Part shown: piece by piece, positions 9,922 through 17,719 of the stretch
Layout: the number at the start of each line of letters is the position of its first letter
Numbering within the stretch: the first letter of the stretch is position 1
Source of the DNA: Roseomonas sp. 18066
GTDB lineage: Bacteria; Pseudomonadota; Alphaproteobacteria; Acetobacterales; Acetobacteraceae
DNA length: 50,528 nucleotides
NCBI RefSeq assembly: GCF_902706185.1
Contig: NZ_CACSJM010000022.1
Span: 1 to 50,528, forward strand
Direction of reading: 5' to 3'
The notes under the pieces: generated by a model
The model's database searches: none
Seen by the model: only the letters and a program-made list of their open reading frames with translations
What the model was told of the DNA's origin: nothing
Made by a program: the position numbers and the translations under genes

Positions 9922-9937
9922 GGGGTTGCGTCCCGCG

Positions 9938-9959
9938 GTGCTGCCTTGGGCGGCAGCAC
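9938..9959. terminator. GC-rich hairpin after the hydrolase gene
   Basis: An 8-bp perfect inverted repeat (GTGCTGCC / GGCAGCAC, 6-base loop) 16 bases past the hydrolase stop. It has no T-run, so it may be an mRNA-stabilising or attenuating hairpin rather than a classic terminator. Confidence 0.35.
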
Positions 9960-9980
9960 TGGCAGAAGGAAGAAGGGGGT

Positions 9981-10002
9981 TCGGGGGAATTCATTCCCCC
10001 GA
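9981..10002 (-). terminator. Solitary GAATTC-apex hairpin, reverse orientation
   Basis: A 9-bp perfect stem with a 4-base loop. The C/T-rich tail typical of the family lies on the minus-strand side (plus-strand AGAAGGAAGAAGGGGG before the stem). Both flanking genes are on the plus strand, so its T-rich side faces away from their transcription. It is best seen as a mobile or repeat-derived hairpin, not a dedicated terminator. Confidence 0.5.
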
Positions 10003-10099
10003 CCTTATAACTTCTGGCTATAGCCGACCCTCATCATAGCAATAGCCGTCGCGCCTGTTGCGCCGCACCCTGTCCCCTTGGTTATGGAGAGGGGCGAGC

Positions 10100-12136
10100 A
10101 TGGCCTGGCGCGTCGGCGTGGATATTGGCGGCACATTCGCGGATTTCGCCGCGCTGGACCTGGAGAGCGGGCAGCTTTCGACGCTGAAGGTGCTCACCAC
10201 CCCCACGGCGCCGGGCGAGGATGTCGCTGCCGGGCTGCGCCGGCTGGTCGCCGACGAGGGGCTGCGGCCCGAGGCGGTCGAGCGTTTCGTGCATGGCACG
10301 ACGGTCGGCGTGAACACCATCATCCAGCGGCGCGGGACGCGGCTGGCGCTGTTCACCACCGCCGGCTTCACCGACATGCTGGAGCTCGCCCGGCTGCGCA
10401 TGCCGGACCCGTACAGCCTGTTCTGCGAGCGCCCTGAGCCGCTGGTGCCGCGCGAGCATGTCTTCGGCATCGTCGAGCGGATGGACGCCGAGGGGCGGAC
10501 CTTGCAGGCGCCCGACGTCGCGACCGTGACCGCGGCCCTGGCGGCCGCGCGCGCCGCGGGCTGCGAGGGCATCGTCGTCTCCTTCCTGCATGCCTGGCGC
10601 AACGACGCGCATGAGCAGGCCGTGGCCACCTTGCTGGCCGAGCTGGCGCCGGAGATCTTTGTCTTCCGCGGCAGCGAGGTCTGGCCGGCGATCCGCGAAT
10701 ATGAGCGCACCACCACGGCCGTGCTGAACGGCTATGTGCATCCGCGCATCGACGCCTATCTGGAACGGGTCGAGGGCCAGCTGAAGGCGGCGGGCATCGC
10801 GGCGCCCTTGCTGCTGACGACCTCGGCGGGCGGCACCATGACGGCGCAGCGCGGGCGGCGGGATTGCGTCGGCATGCTGCTGTCGGGCACGGCCTCCGGC
10901 GTCGTCGGCGCCGGCGTGGTGGCCAAGGCGGCCGGCGTGCCGGCGGTGCTGACGCTCGATGTCGGCGGCACCAGCGCCGACGTTGCCCTGCTGATCGACG
11001 GCGTGCCGGCCTTCGGCAGCGGCCAGACCATCGGCGAGTTCCCGCTCGCCATCCCGACCGTCGCGGTGATCTCCAGCGGCCAGGGCGGCGGCTCGATCGC
11101 GCGGCTCGACGCGCAGGGCGTGCTGCAGGTGGGGCCGGAAAGCGCGGGCTCGACCCCCGGCCCGGCCTGCTTCGGCCGCGGCGGCGAGCGCTGCACGGTG
11201 ACCGACGCGGCGCTGCTTTGCGGCATCCTCGGCCAGGGCGAGCTCGGCTTCGGCGCCATCGCCCCGGACAAGCGCCTGTCGGAGGCCGCCATCGCGCCGA
11301 TCGCGACGGCGCTCGGCAGCGATGCGGCGACGGCGGCGGAGGGCGTGCTGAAGGTCGCCATCAGCGGCATGCTGGTCGAGATCGACAAGCTGCTGGCCCG
11401 CGCCGGGCTGCATGCCAGCGAGCTGACCCTGATGCCCTTCGGCGGCGCCGGCCCGATGCTGGGCGCGCTGCTGGCCGAGACCGCCGGCATCCGCCGCGTG
11501 CTGGTGCCCCCCGTTCCGGGGACGCTTTGCGCGCTGGGCGCGCTGGCGGCCGACCTGCGGCGCGACACCATGCGCACCGTGCTGCTGCCGCTGCAGGATG
11601 CCTCCTGGACGGCGATCGCCTCGGGCTTCGCGGCCATCGCCGGCGAGGCGGAAGCCGCGCTGGCCGAGATGGGCGGCGCCGGCGAGAGCAGCCTGCAGAT
11701 GGCCGCCGACCTGCGCTATCGCGGCCAGTCCTTCGAGCTGGAGGTGCCGGTGACGGCGGCCCTCCTCGCGGCGCCGTCCGCCGATGCCCTGGCGGCGCTG
11801 TTCCACGCCGCGCATGACGAAGCCTTCGGCCATAGCGACCCGGGCGCGCCCGTCGAGGTGGTCAGCCTGCGCGCCGCCGCCCGCCGCGCCGCCCCCCCGG
11901 TGCCGATGCCGCGCCGCCCGCTGGTGGATGCGGTGATCGCGCCGGAAAAGAAGATCGAGCTGCGGCTGGAGGGCGCCTGGCGCGAGGCCGGGCTCTATCG
12001 CCGCACGCAGCTGCATCCGGGCGGGCGCCTGTCGGGCCCCGCCATCGTCACCCAGTCCGACTGCACCGTGCTGATCCCCGCCGGCTGGAGCGCCAGCACC
12101 GACGAACTCGGCAACCTCGTGATGGAGCACATCTGA
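10100..12136 (+). CDS. hyuA: Hydantoinase/oxoprolinase family protein, A subunit (HyuA-like)
   Basis: A 678-residue ATP-dependent amidohydrolase subunit of the N-methylhydantoinase/5-oxoprolinase/acetone-carboxylase family. It starts RVGVDIGGTFADFAAL (the ASKHA-fold phosphate loop), then VHGTTVGVNTIIQRRG, LDVGGTSADVALL and PFGGAGPMLGALLAE. GGAGAGGGG precedes the ATG at 10100; the frame is open further upstream without a good ribosome site. It overlaps HyuB by one base. Family members open hydantoins, oxoproline or caprolactam with ATP. With an amidase and a monooxygenase nearby, a lactam or cyclic imide is the likely substrate class. Confidence 0.92.
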   Translation: MAWRVGVDIGGTFADFAALDLESGQLSTLKVLTTPTAPGEDVAAGLRRLVADEGLRPEAVERFVHGTTVGVNTIIQRRGTRLALFTTAGFTDMLELARLRMPDPYSLFCERPEPLVPREHVFGIVERMDAEGRTLQAPDVATVTAALAAARAAGCEGIVVSFLHAWRNDAHEQAVATLLAELAPEIFVFRGSEVWPAIREYERTTTAVLNGYVHPRIDAYLERVEGQLKAAGIAAPLLLTTSAGGTMTAQRGRRDCVGMLLSGTASGVVGAGVVAKAAGVPAVLTLDVGGTSADVALLIDGVPAFGSGQTIGEFPLAIPTVAVISSGQGGGSIARLDAQGVLQVGPESAGSTPGPACFGRGGERCTVTDAALLCGILGQGELGFGAIAPDKRLSEAAIAPIATALGSDAATAAEGVLKVAISGMLVEIDKLLARAGLHASELTLMPFGGAGPMLGALLAETAGIRRVLVPPVPGTLCALGALAADLRRDTMRTVLLPLQDASWTAIASGFAAIAGEAEAALAEMGGAGESSLQMAADLRYRGQSFELEVPVTAALLAAPSADALAALFHAAHDEAFGHSDPGAPVEVVSLRAAARRAAPPVPMPRRPLVDAVIAPEKKIELRLEGAWREAGLYRRTQLHPGGRLSGPAIVTQSDCTVLIPAGWSASTDELGNLVMEHI

Positions 12137-14091
12137 TGCGCACCGATCCCGTCACCCTGCAGGTGCTGCGCAACCACTGCCGCGCCGCCGCCGAGAGCAT
12201 GGCGACCACCCTCTACCGCACCGCGCATTCGACCTTCGTCAAGGAGACCGAAGACTTCACCATCCAGCTGCTGGATGCGAACGGAAAAACCTGCGCGGTG
12301 CCGCTGGATCTGGGCGCCACCTGGTATCCGGGCGTCGACTACGAGGCGGCGATCGCCCTGGTGCCGGGCGGCTACCAGCCCGGCGACATCGCCATGACCA
12401 GCGATCCCTATTCCGGCTATCTGTCGACGCATTCGCCTGACACCAACATGTGGAAGCCGGTGTTCCATGACGGCGAGATCATCGCCTTCGCGGGCGGCCA
12501 TATCCACAATGTCGATGTCGGCGGTGCGGTGCCGGCCAGCCTGTCGCGGACGCTCACGGAAGTGCACCAGGAAGGGCTGCGCATCCCGCCGAGCAAGCTC
12601 TATCACGCCGGCAAGCTGGACGAGACGCTGCTGCGCACCATCCAGACCAATGTCCGCGTCCCCGACCAGAACTGGGGCGACCTGAAGGCGCTGGTCGCCG
12701 CCGTGAACACCGGCGAGCGCCGCATCCTCGACCTGGTGCGCCGCTTCGGCGTGGCGACCATGGTCGACGGCCTGGCCGACCTGCTCGACTACGGCGAGAA
12801 GCAGGCCCGCGCCGTGCTGGCCGGCCTGCCCGACGGCACCTACCGCTTCTGCGACTATTGCGACGAGGACGGCGTCGGCGGCGATCCGCTGCGGCTCAGC
12901 CTGACCTTGCGCATCCAGGGCGATTCCGCCGAGCTCGACTTCACCGGCACCGACCCGCAGACGCTCTGCTCGATGAACGTGCCCACCGGCGGCCATCCGC
13001 GGCATTCGCTGGTGCTGGTCGGCGTCTACTACGTGCTGTCGGCGCTGCATCCCGGCATCACCCTGAACTTCGGCACCACCCGGCCCTTCACCTGCATCAT
13101 GCCGGAAGGCAGCGTGGTGAACCCGATCGCGCCGGCGGCCGTCGGCATGCGCAGCCTGACCTGCGCCCGCCTGCGCAGCCTGGTCTTCGGCGCCTTCGCC
13201 CAGGCCGCGCCCGAGCGGCTGCCGGCGGCCCCCGCCGGGTCGTCGTCGATCATCAACCTGGCGGCCGAGAACATCCGCACCGGCCGGCGCAGCATCACCG
13301 CGGTGGCGCCGATCGTCGGCGGCGGCGGCGGCATGCCGCATCGCGACGGCACCGACGGCTCCGGCGCCGACGCTGCCTACCTCAAGAACAGCCCGGTCGA
13401 GATCACCGAGGCCGAGGCGCCGATCCGCATCCTGCGCTACGGGCTGATGCCCGACACCGGCGGCGCCGGCGCGCATCGCGGCGGCCTGGCCACCGTGCTG
13501 GAATTCAGCACCGACGCGCCCGACGCGACGGTGACCGCGCGCAACCGCGACCGCTCGATCTTCCAGCCCTGGGGCATCCTGGGCGGCCGCCCCGGCGCGC
13601 CCAGCAGCTTCACCCTGAACCCCGGCACCGACCGCGAGCAGGACCTGGGCAACACCGACCTGCTGAACCCGGCCCCGGGCGACGTGGTGCGCATCGTCTC
13701 CCCCGGCGGCGGCGGCCGCGGCGACCCGGCGACCCGCCCGGTGGACGCCGTGCTGCGCGACATCCGCGCCGGCCGCCTCAGCCCGGCGGCGGCCCGCGAC
13801 GACTACGGCGTGGTGCTGGACGCCACCGGCACGCTGGACCAGGCCGCCACCACCGCCCGCCGCGCCGGCATGACCCCGCGCGACGGCTTCGATGGCGGCC
13901 GCGCCCGCCGCGCCCATGAGGCGCGCTGGACCGAGGAAGCCTATGCCGTCTTCGGCCGGCTGATGGACAGCCAGCCGCCGGCCTGGCGCGGCCGGCTGAA
14001 ACGCCAGGTCTATGCCGCCGTGCGCGCCGCGCCGGACCGGTCGGCGGCCGAGGTGATCGCCGCCTTCACGCCCCCCGCCCGCCGCGGCTGA
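12136..14091 (+). CDS. hyuB: Hydantoinase/oxoprolinase family protein, B subunit (HyuB-like)
   Basis: Partner subunit of 651 residues. It opens DPVTLQVLRNHCRAAAESMATTLYRTAHS and contains the metal-site regions DPYSGYLSTHSPDTNM and GGHIHNVDVGG. The body ends at a glycine-rich PGGGGRGDP motif near residue 530. A C-terminal extension of about 120 residues (DAVLRDIRAGRLSPAAARDDYGV and beyond) follows; this is common in HyuB proteins. It is coupled to hyuA by a TGATG overlap, and 56 bases separate it from the LysR gene. Confidence 0.92.
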   Translation: MRTDPVTLQVLRNHCRAAAESMATTLYRTAHSTFVKETEDFTIQLLDANGKTCAVPLDLGATWYPGVDYEAAIALVPGGYQPGDIAMTSDPYSGYLSTHSPDTNMWKPVFHDGEIIAFAGGHIHNVDVGGAVPASLSRTLTEVHQEGLRIPPSKLYHAGKLDETLLRTIQTNVRVPDQNWGDLKALVAAVNTGERRILDLVRRFGVATMVDGLADLLDYGEKQARAVLAGLPDGTYRFCDYCDEDGVGGDPLRLSLTLRIQGDSAELDFTGTDPQTLCSMNVPTGGHPRHSLVLVGVYYVLSALHPGITLNFGTTRPFTCIMPEGSVVNPIAPAAVGMRSLTCARLRSLVFGAFAQAAPERLPAAPAGSSSIINLAAENIRTGRRSITAVAPIVGGGGGMPHRDGTDGSGADAAYLKNSPVEITEAEAPIRILRYGLMPDTGGAGAHRGGLATVLEFSTDAPDATVTARNRDRSIFQPWGILGGRPGAPSSFTLNPGTDREQDLGNTDLLNPAPGDVVRIVSPGGGGRGDPATRPVDAVLRDIRAGRLSPAAARDDYGVVLDATGTLDQAATTARRAGMTPRDGFDGGRARRAHEARWTEEAYAVFGRLMDSQPPAWRGRLKRQVYAAVRAAPDRSAAEVIAAFTPPARRG

Positions 14092-14147
14092 CGGCAAGCC
14101 CGGCCGCAGGAACCCCTCCTGCGGCCGGCCCGGCTTCGGGGTATGCT

Positions 14148-15044
14148 ATGGCGGTGAACGCCCGCGACATCGAGATCTTCCGCGCCGTGATGCAATGCGG
14201 CTCGCTCAGCGCGGCGGCGCAGGTGCTGCACGTGTCGCAGCCGGCGCTGTCCAAGGCGCTGCGCCATTGCGAGGACCGGCTGGGCTTCCAGCTGTTCCAG
14301 CGCCGCTCCGGCCGCCTGGTGCCCACTGGCGAGGCCCAGACCCTGCTGCCCGAGGCCGAGCGCCTGTTCCAGGAGCTGCAAGGCTTCAAGAGCTTCGCCC
14401 GCGACCTGGGCAGCCATCGCGGCGGCCTGCTGCGCCTCGGCGCCACGTCTTCGCTGGCCGTCTCGGTGGTCCCCCAGGCCGTCGCCGCCCTGAAGCGCGA
14501 GCGCCAGGAAGCCCGGCTGACCCTGCACCTGCTGCCGGTCCGCGAGCTCGGCGAGGCGCTGCTGGCCCGCCGCCTCGACATCGGCCTGGCCATGACACCC
14601 ATGCCGCTGCCCGGGCTGCGCACCACCGCCCTCGGCAGCCTGCCCTGCGTCGTCGTGCTGCCCGAGGCCCATCCGCTCGCCCGCCACGCCACGCTGCGCC
14701 CGGCCGACCTGCGCGGCGAGCCGGAAGTGGGCTTCGCCGGCTGGCAGGATTTCGGCCATAGCCTGGACCTGGCCTTCGCCCAGGACGACGCGCCCCGCAA
14801 CCTGGCGGTGGAAGTGGGCACGACCGTCAGCGCCGTGGCCCTGGTGCAGGAAGGCGTCGGATTCGCCATCCTCGACGGCCTCGCCGCGCGCCGCCTGCCG
14901 CCAGGCGTGGTGTCGCGGCCCTTCCTGCCCGAAGTGCGGCGGGATGTGCTGATGCTGCAAAGCGAGGCGCTCGGCGCATCAGCTTTGGTCGATAGGCTGA
15001 AAGAATTGTTGGTAGAGAAAATCAGGAACAGGCCAGGGGAATGA
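14148..15044 (+). CDS. LysR-family transcriptional regulator
   Basis: A 298-residue regulator. The N-terminal winged helix-turn-helix runs from about residue 5 to 65 (IEIFRAVMQCGSLSAAAQVL, then HVSQPALSKALRHCEDRLGF), and the rest is a periplasmic-binding-like effector domain. It lies in line with hyuAB and is the best candidate to control the catabolic block, though most LysR genes are divergent from their targets. Its last codons (PGE-stop) are part of the terminal hairpin of composite repeat B: the TGA at 15042-15044 is the hairpin loop. The native C terminus may therefore have been replaced by repeat sequence. Confidence 0.9.
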   Translation: MAVNARDIEIFRAVMQCGSLSAAAQVLHVSQPALSKALRHCEDRLGFQLFQRRSGRLVPTGEAQTLLPEAERLFQELQGFKSFARDLGSHRGGLLRLGATSSLAVSVVPQAVAALKRERQEARLTLHLLPVRELGEALLARRLDIGLAMTPMPLPGLRTTALGSLPCVVVLPEAHPLARHATLRPADLRGEPEVGFAGWQDFGHSLDLAFAQDDAPRNLAVEVGTTVSAVALVQEGVGFAILDGLAARRLPPGVVSRPFLPEVRRDVLMLQSEALGASALVDRLKELLVEKIRNRPGE

Positions 15045-15071
15045 ATTCCCCTGGACCCCTTCTTTTTTCTG
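15033..15071 (+). terminator. Hairpin plus T-run ending the LysR transcript
   Basis: A 9-bp perfect stem (15033-15054) with a TGAA loop is followed by ACCCCTTCTTTTTTCT. The LysR stop codon lies inside the loop, so the terminator overlaps the coding sequence. Confidence 0.7.
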
Positions 15072-15221
15072 ATCACCGGCCGTGACCAGACCAGCGCTTC
15101 ATCACAAACGACACCAGGGCATCACGGCGGAACGCCATCATGAAAAAACAGCGCGACCTCAAAGGTCGCGCTGCCCACTGGCCATTTCACGTACCGTGTC
15201 CACGTGGACACGGCAGTCAGA

Positions 15222-15261
15222 CAGAAAAAAGAAGGGGGTCTGGGGGAATTCATTCCCCCAG
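15222..15261 (-). terminator. Hairpin plus T-run ending the Bug-type transcript
   Basis: A 9-bp perfect stem (15240-15261) lies 13 bases past the minus-strand stop at 15275. Read on the minus strand it is followed by ACCCCCTTCTTTTTTCT, so it is correctly oriented to end that gene. Confidence 0.7.
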
Positions 15262-15274
15262 CCTGCCAAATTCT

Positions 15275-16279
15275 TCAGTCTGCCCGAGCGCCCGAGGCCT
15301 TCACGATCGGCACCCAGTAGTCGATCTCCTCGCGCAGGAAGCTGGCGAAGCGGGCCGGGGTGTAGTCGTGGAACGGCGGCAGGCCCATTTCCTTGTCCAG
15401 GCGCGCGATGACATTGGGGTCGCGCAGCGCGGTGTCGACCGCCTTGGCCAGCTTGTCGATCACGGCGGGCTGCGTCGTCGGCGGCGCGAACAGGCCGAAC
15501 CAGGAATAGGCCTTGTAGCCCGGCAGGCCGGCCTCGGCGCTGGTCGGCACGTTCGGCAGCACGGAGGAGCGTTCGGCCGTCGCCATCACCAGCGCCTTCA
15601 GCGCGCCGGTCTCGACATGCGGCTTCATCAGGCCGGGGACGTCGGCGGTGAAGTCGACATAGCCGGCGAGGAGGTCGTTGAAGACCGGGCCGCTGCCGCG
15701 ATAGGGCACGTGCACCGCCTGGGTGCCGGTCTGCTGCAGCAGCGCCACGCAGGAGATATGGCCCGAGCTGCCGTTGCCGGCGCTGCCATAGGTGTACTTG
15801 CCCGGGTTCGCCTTCAGCAGCGCGATGAATTCCTGCAGCGTGTTGACGCCGAGATCCTTGCGCACGGCGATGCCGATCGGCGCCAGCACCGCGGGCGCCA
15901 CCGGGGCCAGGTCCTTGACCGGGTCGTAGGGCAGCTTGCTGTACAGGCCGAGCGCCAGCGCCGTGGTCGAGACCGAGGCCATCAGGAAGGTGTAGCCATC
16001 GCCGGTCGCCTTGGCGACGTAGTCGGTCGCCGTGGTGCCGCCGGCGCCGGGGCGGTTCTCCACCACCACCGACTGGCCGAGGATCTCGGTCAGCTTCTGC
16101 CCCAGCACGCGGGTCGAGACATCGGTCGCGCCGCCGGCGGCGAAGGGCACGATGATGCGGATCGGCCGGTTCGGCCAGGCGGCTTCCTGCGCGAAGGCCG
16201 CGGGGGCCAGGGCAGGGGTCGCGAGCAGCGCCGGCGTCGCGGCCAGCAGGCTGCGGCGGCGCAGCGGGAGGGTGGTCAT
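15275..16279 (-). CDS. Tripartite tricarboxylate transporter substrate-binding protein (TctC/Bug family)
   Basis: Exported binding protein of 334 residues with a Tat-like signal (LPLRRRSLLAATPALL, cleavage near AFAQE). Family marks are RPIRIIVPFAAGGATDVSTR, VENRPGAGG and VPYRGSGPVFNDLLAG. I chose the ATG at 16279, which has GGAG about 8 bases upstream; a TTG further out is less likely. The membrane subunits TctA/TctB are not nearby, as is common for orphan Bug proteins. The ligand is probably a carboxylate. It is 38 bases downstream of the IclR gene on the same strand and may be controlled by it. Confidence 0.92.
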   Translation of the reverse strand: MTTLPLRRRSLLAATPALLATPALAPAAFAQEAAWPNRPIRIIVPFAAGGATDVSTRVLGQKLTEILGQSVVVENRPGAGGTTATDYVAKATGDGYTFLMASVSTTALALGLYSKLPYDPVKDLAPVAPAVLAPIGIAVRKDLGVNTLQEFIALLKANPGKYTYGSAGNGSSGHISCVALLQQTGTQAVHVPYRGSGPVFNDLLAGYVDFTADVPGLMKPHVETGALKALVMATAERSSVLPNVPTSAEAGLPGYKAYSWFGLFAPPTTQPAVIDKLAKAVDTALRDPNVIARLDKEMGLPPFHDYTPARFASFLREEIDYWVPIVKASGARAD

Positions 16280-16317
16280 CAGGTCATCTCCGGCGGTAGG
16301 CAAGGTGGCGGGCGGGC

Positions 16318-17193
16318 TCAGCGGTCGGACGCGGCGCCGTGCCCGGGGTTGAAGCGGGCATGGGCGGTGGCGCTGGCGGTCAGCCCCGCCTCGATGGTCG
16401 CGGCCTCCTGGCGGATGCGGTCCAGGAAGGCCTGGCGGCCGGCGGCGTCGTGCCGGCTGGCGATGAAGTTGGTGGCCAGCGCCGCGGTCACGACATGGCC
16501 GCGCGGGCGGATCGGCACGCTGAGCACGGCCAGCCCCGAGATCAGCGAATCATCGCTGAGCAGATGGCCGTCCTGCTGCACCTGCTGCACGCGGCGGCGC
16601 ACCTGCTCCAGGCTGGTGCCGAATTGCGGGTAGCGCGCGGCATTGGCGCCGAGCACGGCCTCGATCTCGGCCTGGGGCTGGGCGGCCAGGATGGCGGCGC
16701 TGCCGGCGCCGATGCCCAGCGGCATCATGCCGCCGATGCCCTGGGTCAGGCTCTCGATGACATAGGCGCCTTCCTGGCGGTCGACGACCAGGGCGTTCAG
16801 CCCGCTGCGCACGATCAGGTAGAAGGTCTCGCCGAACTCGCCCGACAGCTGCAGCAGCGCGGGGCGGCAGAGGCGGCGCAGCCCGCTGCCATCGGCCGCC
16901 TGGCCGGACAGGCCGAGCAGCGCCAGGCCCAGACGCAGGCGCTTGCTGCCGGCCACCCGCTCGACCCAGCCGTGGCGCTCGAGCGCGGTCAGCAGGCGGT
17001 GCGTGGTCGACAGGCTCAGCCCCTGCTGCGCCGCCAGGCGGGATAGCTGCAGCCCGTTATTGCCGGTCTGGCCGAGCGCCTGCAGCAGGCCGATGGCGCG
17101 GTCGAGCACCTGGATGCCGGATTCCGCCGGGCCTGCCGCGGCCGGGGCCGGCGGATTGGCATCGATGCCCTGCAGAGAAGGAAGGTTGTCCAT
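16318..17193 (-). CDS. IclR-family transcriptional regulator
   Basis: A 291-residue regulator. The winged helix-turn-helix is at about residues 27-90 (IQVLDRAIGLLQALGQ, then SLSTTHRLLTALERHGWVER). The effector domain follows, with GGMMPLGIGAGSAAILAA in the usual place. It has an extra proline- and alanine-rich N-terminal stretch of about 25 residues. It sits upstream of, and on the same strand as, the Bug-type binding protein, suggesting control of carboxylate uptake. Confidence 0.9.
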   Translation of the reverse strand: MDNLPSLQGIDANPPAPAAAGPAESGIQVLDRAIGLLQALGQTGNNGLQLSRLAAQQGLSLSTTHRLLTALERHGWVERVAGSKRLRLGLALLGLSGQAADGSGLRRLCRPALLQLSGEFGETFYLIVRSGLNALVVDRQEGAYVIESLTQGIGGMMPLGIGAGSAAILAAQPQAEIEAVLGANAARYPQFGTSLEQVRRRVQQVQQDGHLLSDDSLISGLAVLSVPIRPRGHVVTAALATNFIASRHDAAGRQAFLDRIRQEAATIEAGLTASATAHARFNPGHGAASDR

Positions 17194-17441
17194 TTCGCCG
17201 GCACCCTAGCCAGCCTTACGGCATCGCAGCAATTCCTTAATGCGGAATTCTTTGACTTTTTCCTTCCATCAGACGGAAACTTTGGGCTTGGCCGCAACAG
17301 TATCGCCCTGCGCCCCGCGCCTGAGACAATTCGTCATGATTCCGAGATAACCCGCATGATCGCCTCGACGATCCCAGGCGCTAGACTGCGTCGGCGCGCC
17401 GAGTCGCGCGCCCTTGCAAACGGCCATGGAGACGCGCCGGC

Positions 17442-17690
17442 ATGAGCACCTCGGAACTGCAGCGGCTGACGACGGATCTGGCGCGGGATGTCGCGCTGCG
17501 GGCGCGGCTGGCGCCCGCCTTGGCCCCCGGCGCGCCCCCGGTGGAGGCGGCGGCGCTGCTGCAATCCGCCGGCTACCGCATCGGGCCCGAGCATCTGCGC
17601 CAGGCCGAGGCCGAGCTCGACGACGACACGCTGGACAGGGTGTCCGGCGGCCAGACCAACACCCGCAAGCCGACCTCGCCCTTCGACTGA
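17442..17690 (+). CDS. Small Nif11-leader-like peptide with double-glycine site (possible RiPP precursor)
   Basis: An 82-residue protein. Residues 5-50 resemble the Nif11-type leader (LQRLTTDLARDVALRARLAP, then an AAALLQSAGY helix). An acidic DDDTLDRVSGG ends in a Gly-Gly of the type cut by C39 peptidase exporters. Only about 12 residues follow (QTNTRKPTSPFD), with three Thr and one Ser but no Cys. No modification enzyme or peptidase exporter is in the window. It could be a RiPP precursor, or one of the many orphan Nif11-like small proteins. The gene stands alone, 29 bases from the convergent RTX gene. Confidence 0.6.
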   Translation: MSTSELQRLTTDLARDVALRARLAPALAPGAPPVEAAALLQSAGYRIGPEHLRQAEAELDDDTLDRVSGGQTNTRKPTSPFD

Positions 17691-17719
17691 CCAGGTCGAC
17701 TGCCCGGGGCGGCCCCGGA

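Larger units (their letters stand above)
15033..15261 (+). repeat. Composite palindromic repeat, copy B (complete)
   Basis: A complete 229-bp unit between the convergent ends of the LysR gene and the Bug-type gene. Order: hairpin 15033-15054 with C/T-rich tail; conserved block 15114-15141; perfect 10-bp hairpin 15150-15172 (AGCGCGACCT stem, CAA loop); perfect 20-bp palindrome 15194-15213 centred on CACGTG; A-rich AGAAAAAAGAAG; hairpin 15240-15261. The two outer hairpins are in opposite orientation, each with its T-rich side inward. Copies at 118 and 43622 share this plan. Confidence 0.8.

Noticed and set aside
10082..12130. Minus-strand open frame of 682 codons opposite hyuA
   Set aside because: A shadow of hyuA, whose ASKHA and glycine motifs are convincing on the plus strand.
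15150..15172. Internal 10-bp hairpin of repeat B as a stand-alone terminator
   Set aside because: No T-run follows, and similar sequence occurs at the same place in copies A and C, so it belongs to the repeat.
17245..17285. Possible IclR operator with TTCC and GGAA half-sites upstream of the IclR gene
   Set aside because: The half-sites are short and imperfect and cannot be told from chance without comparison.
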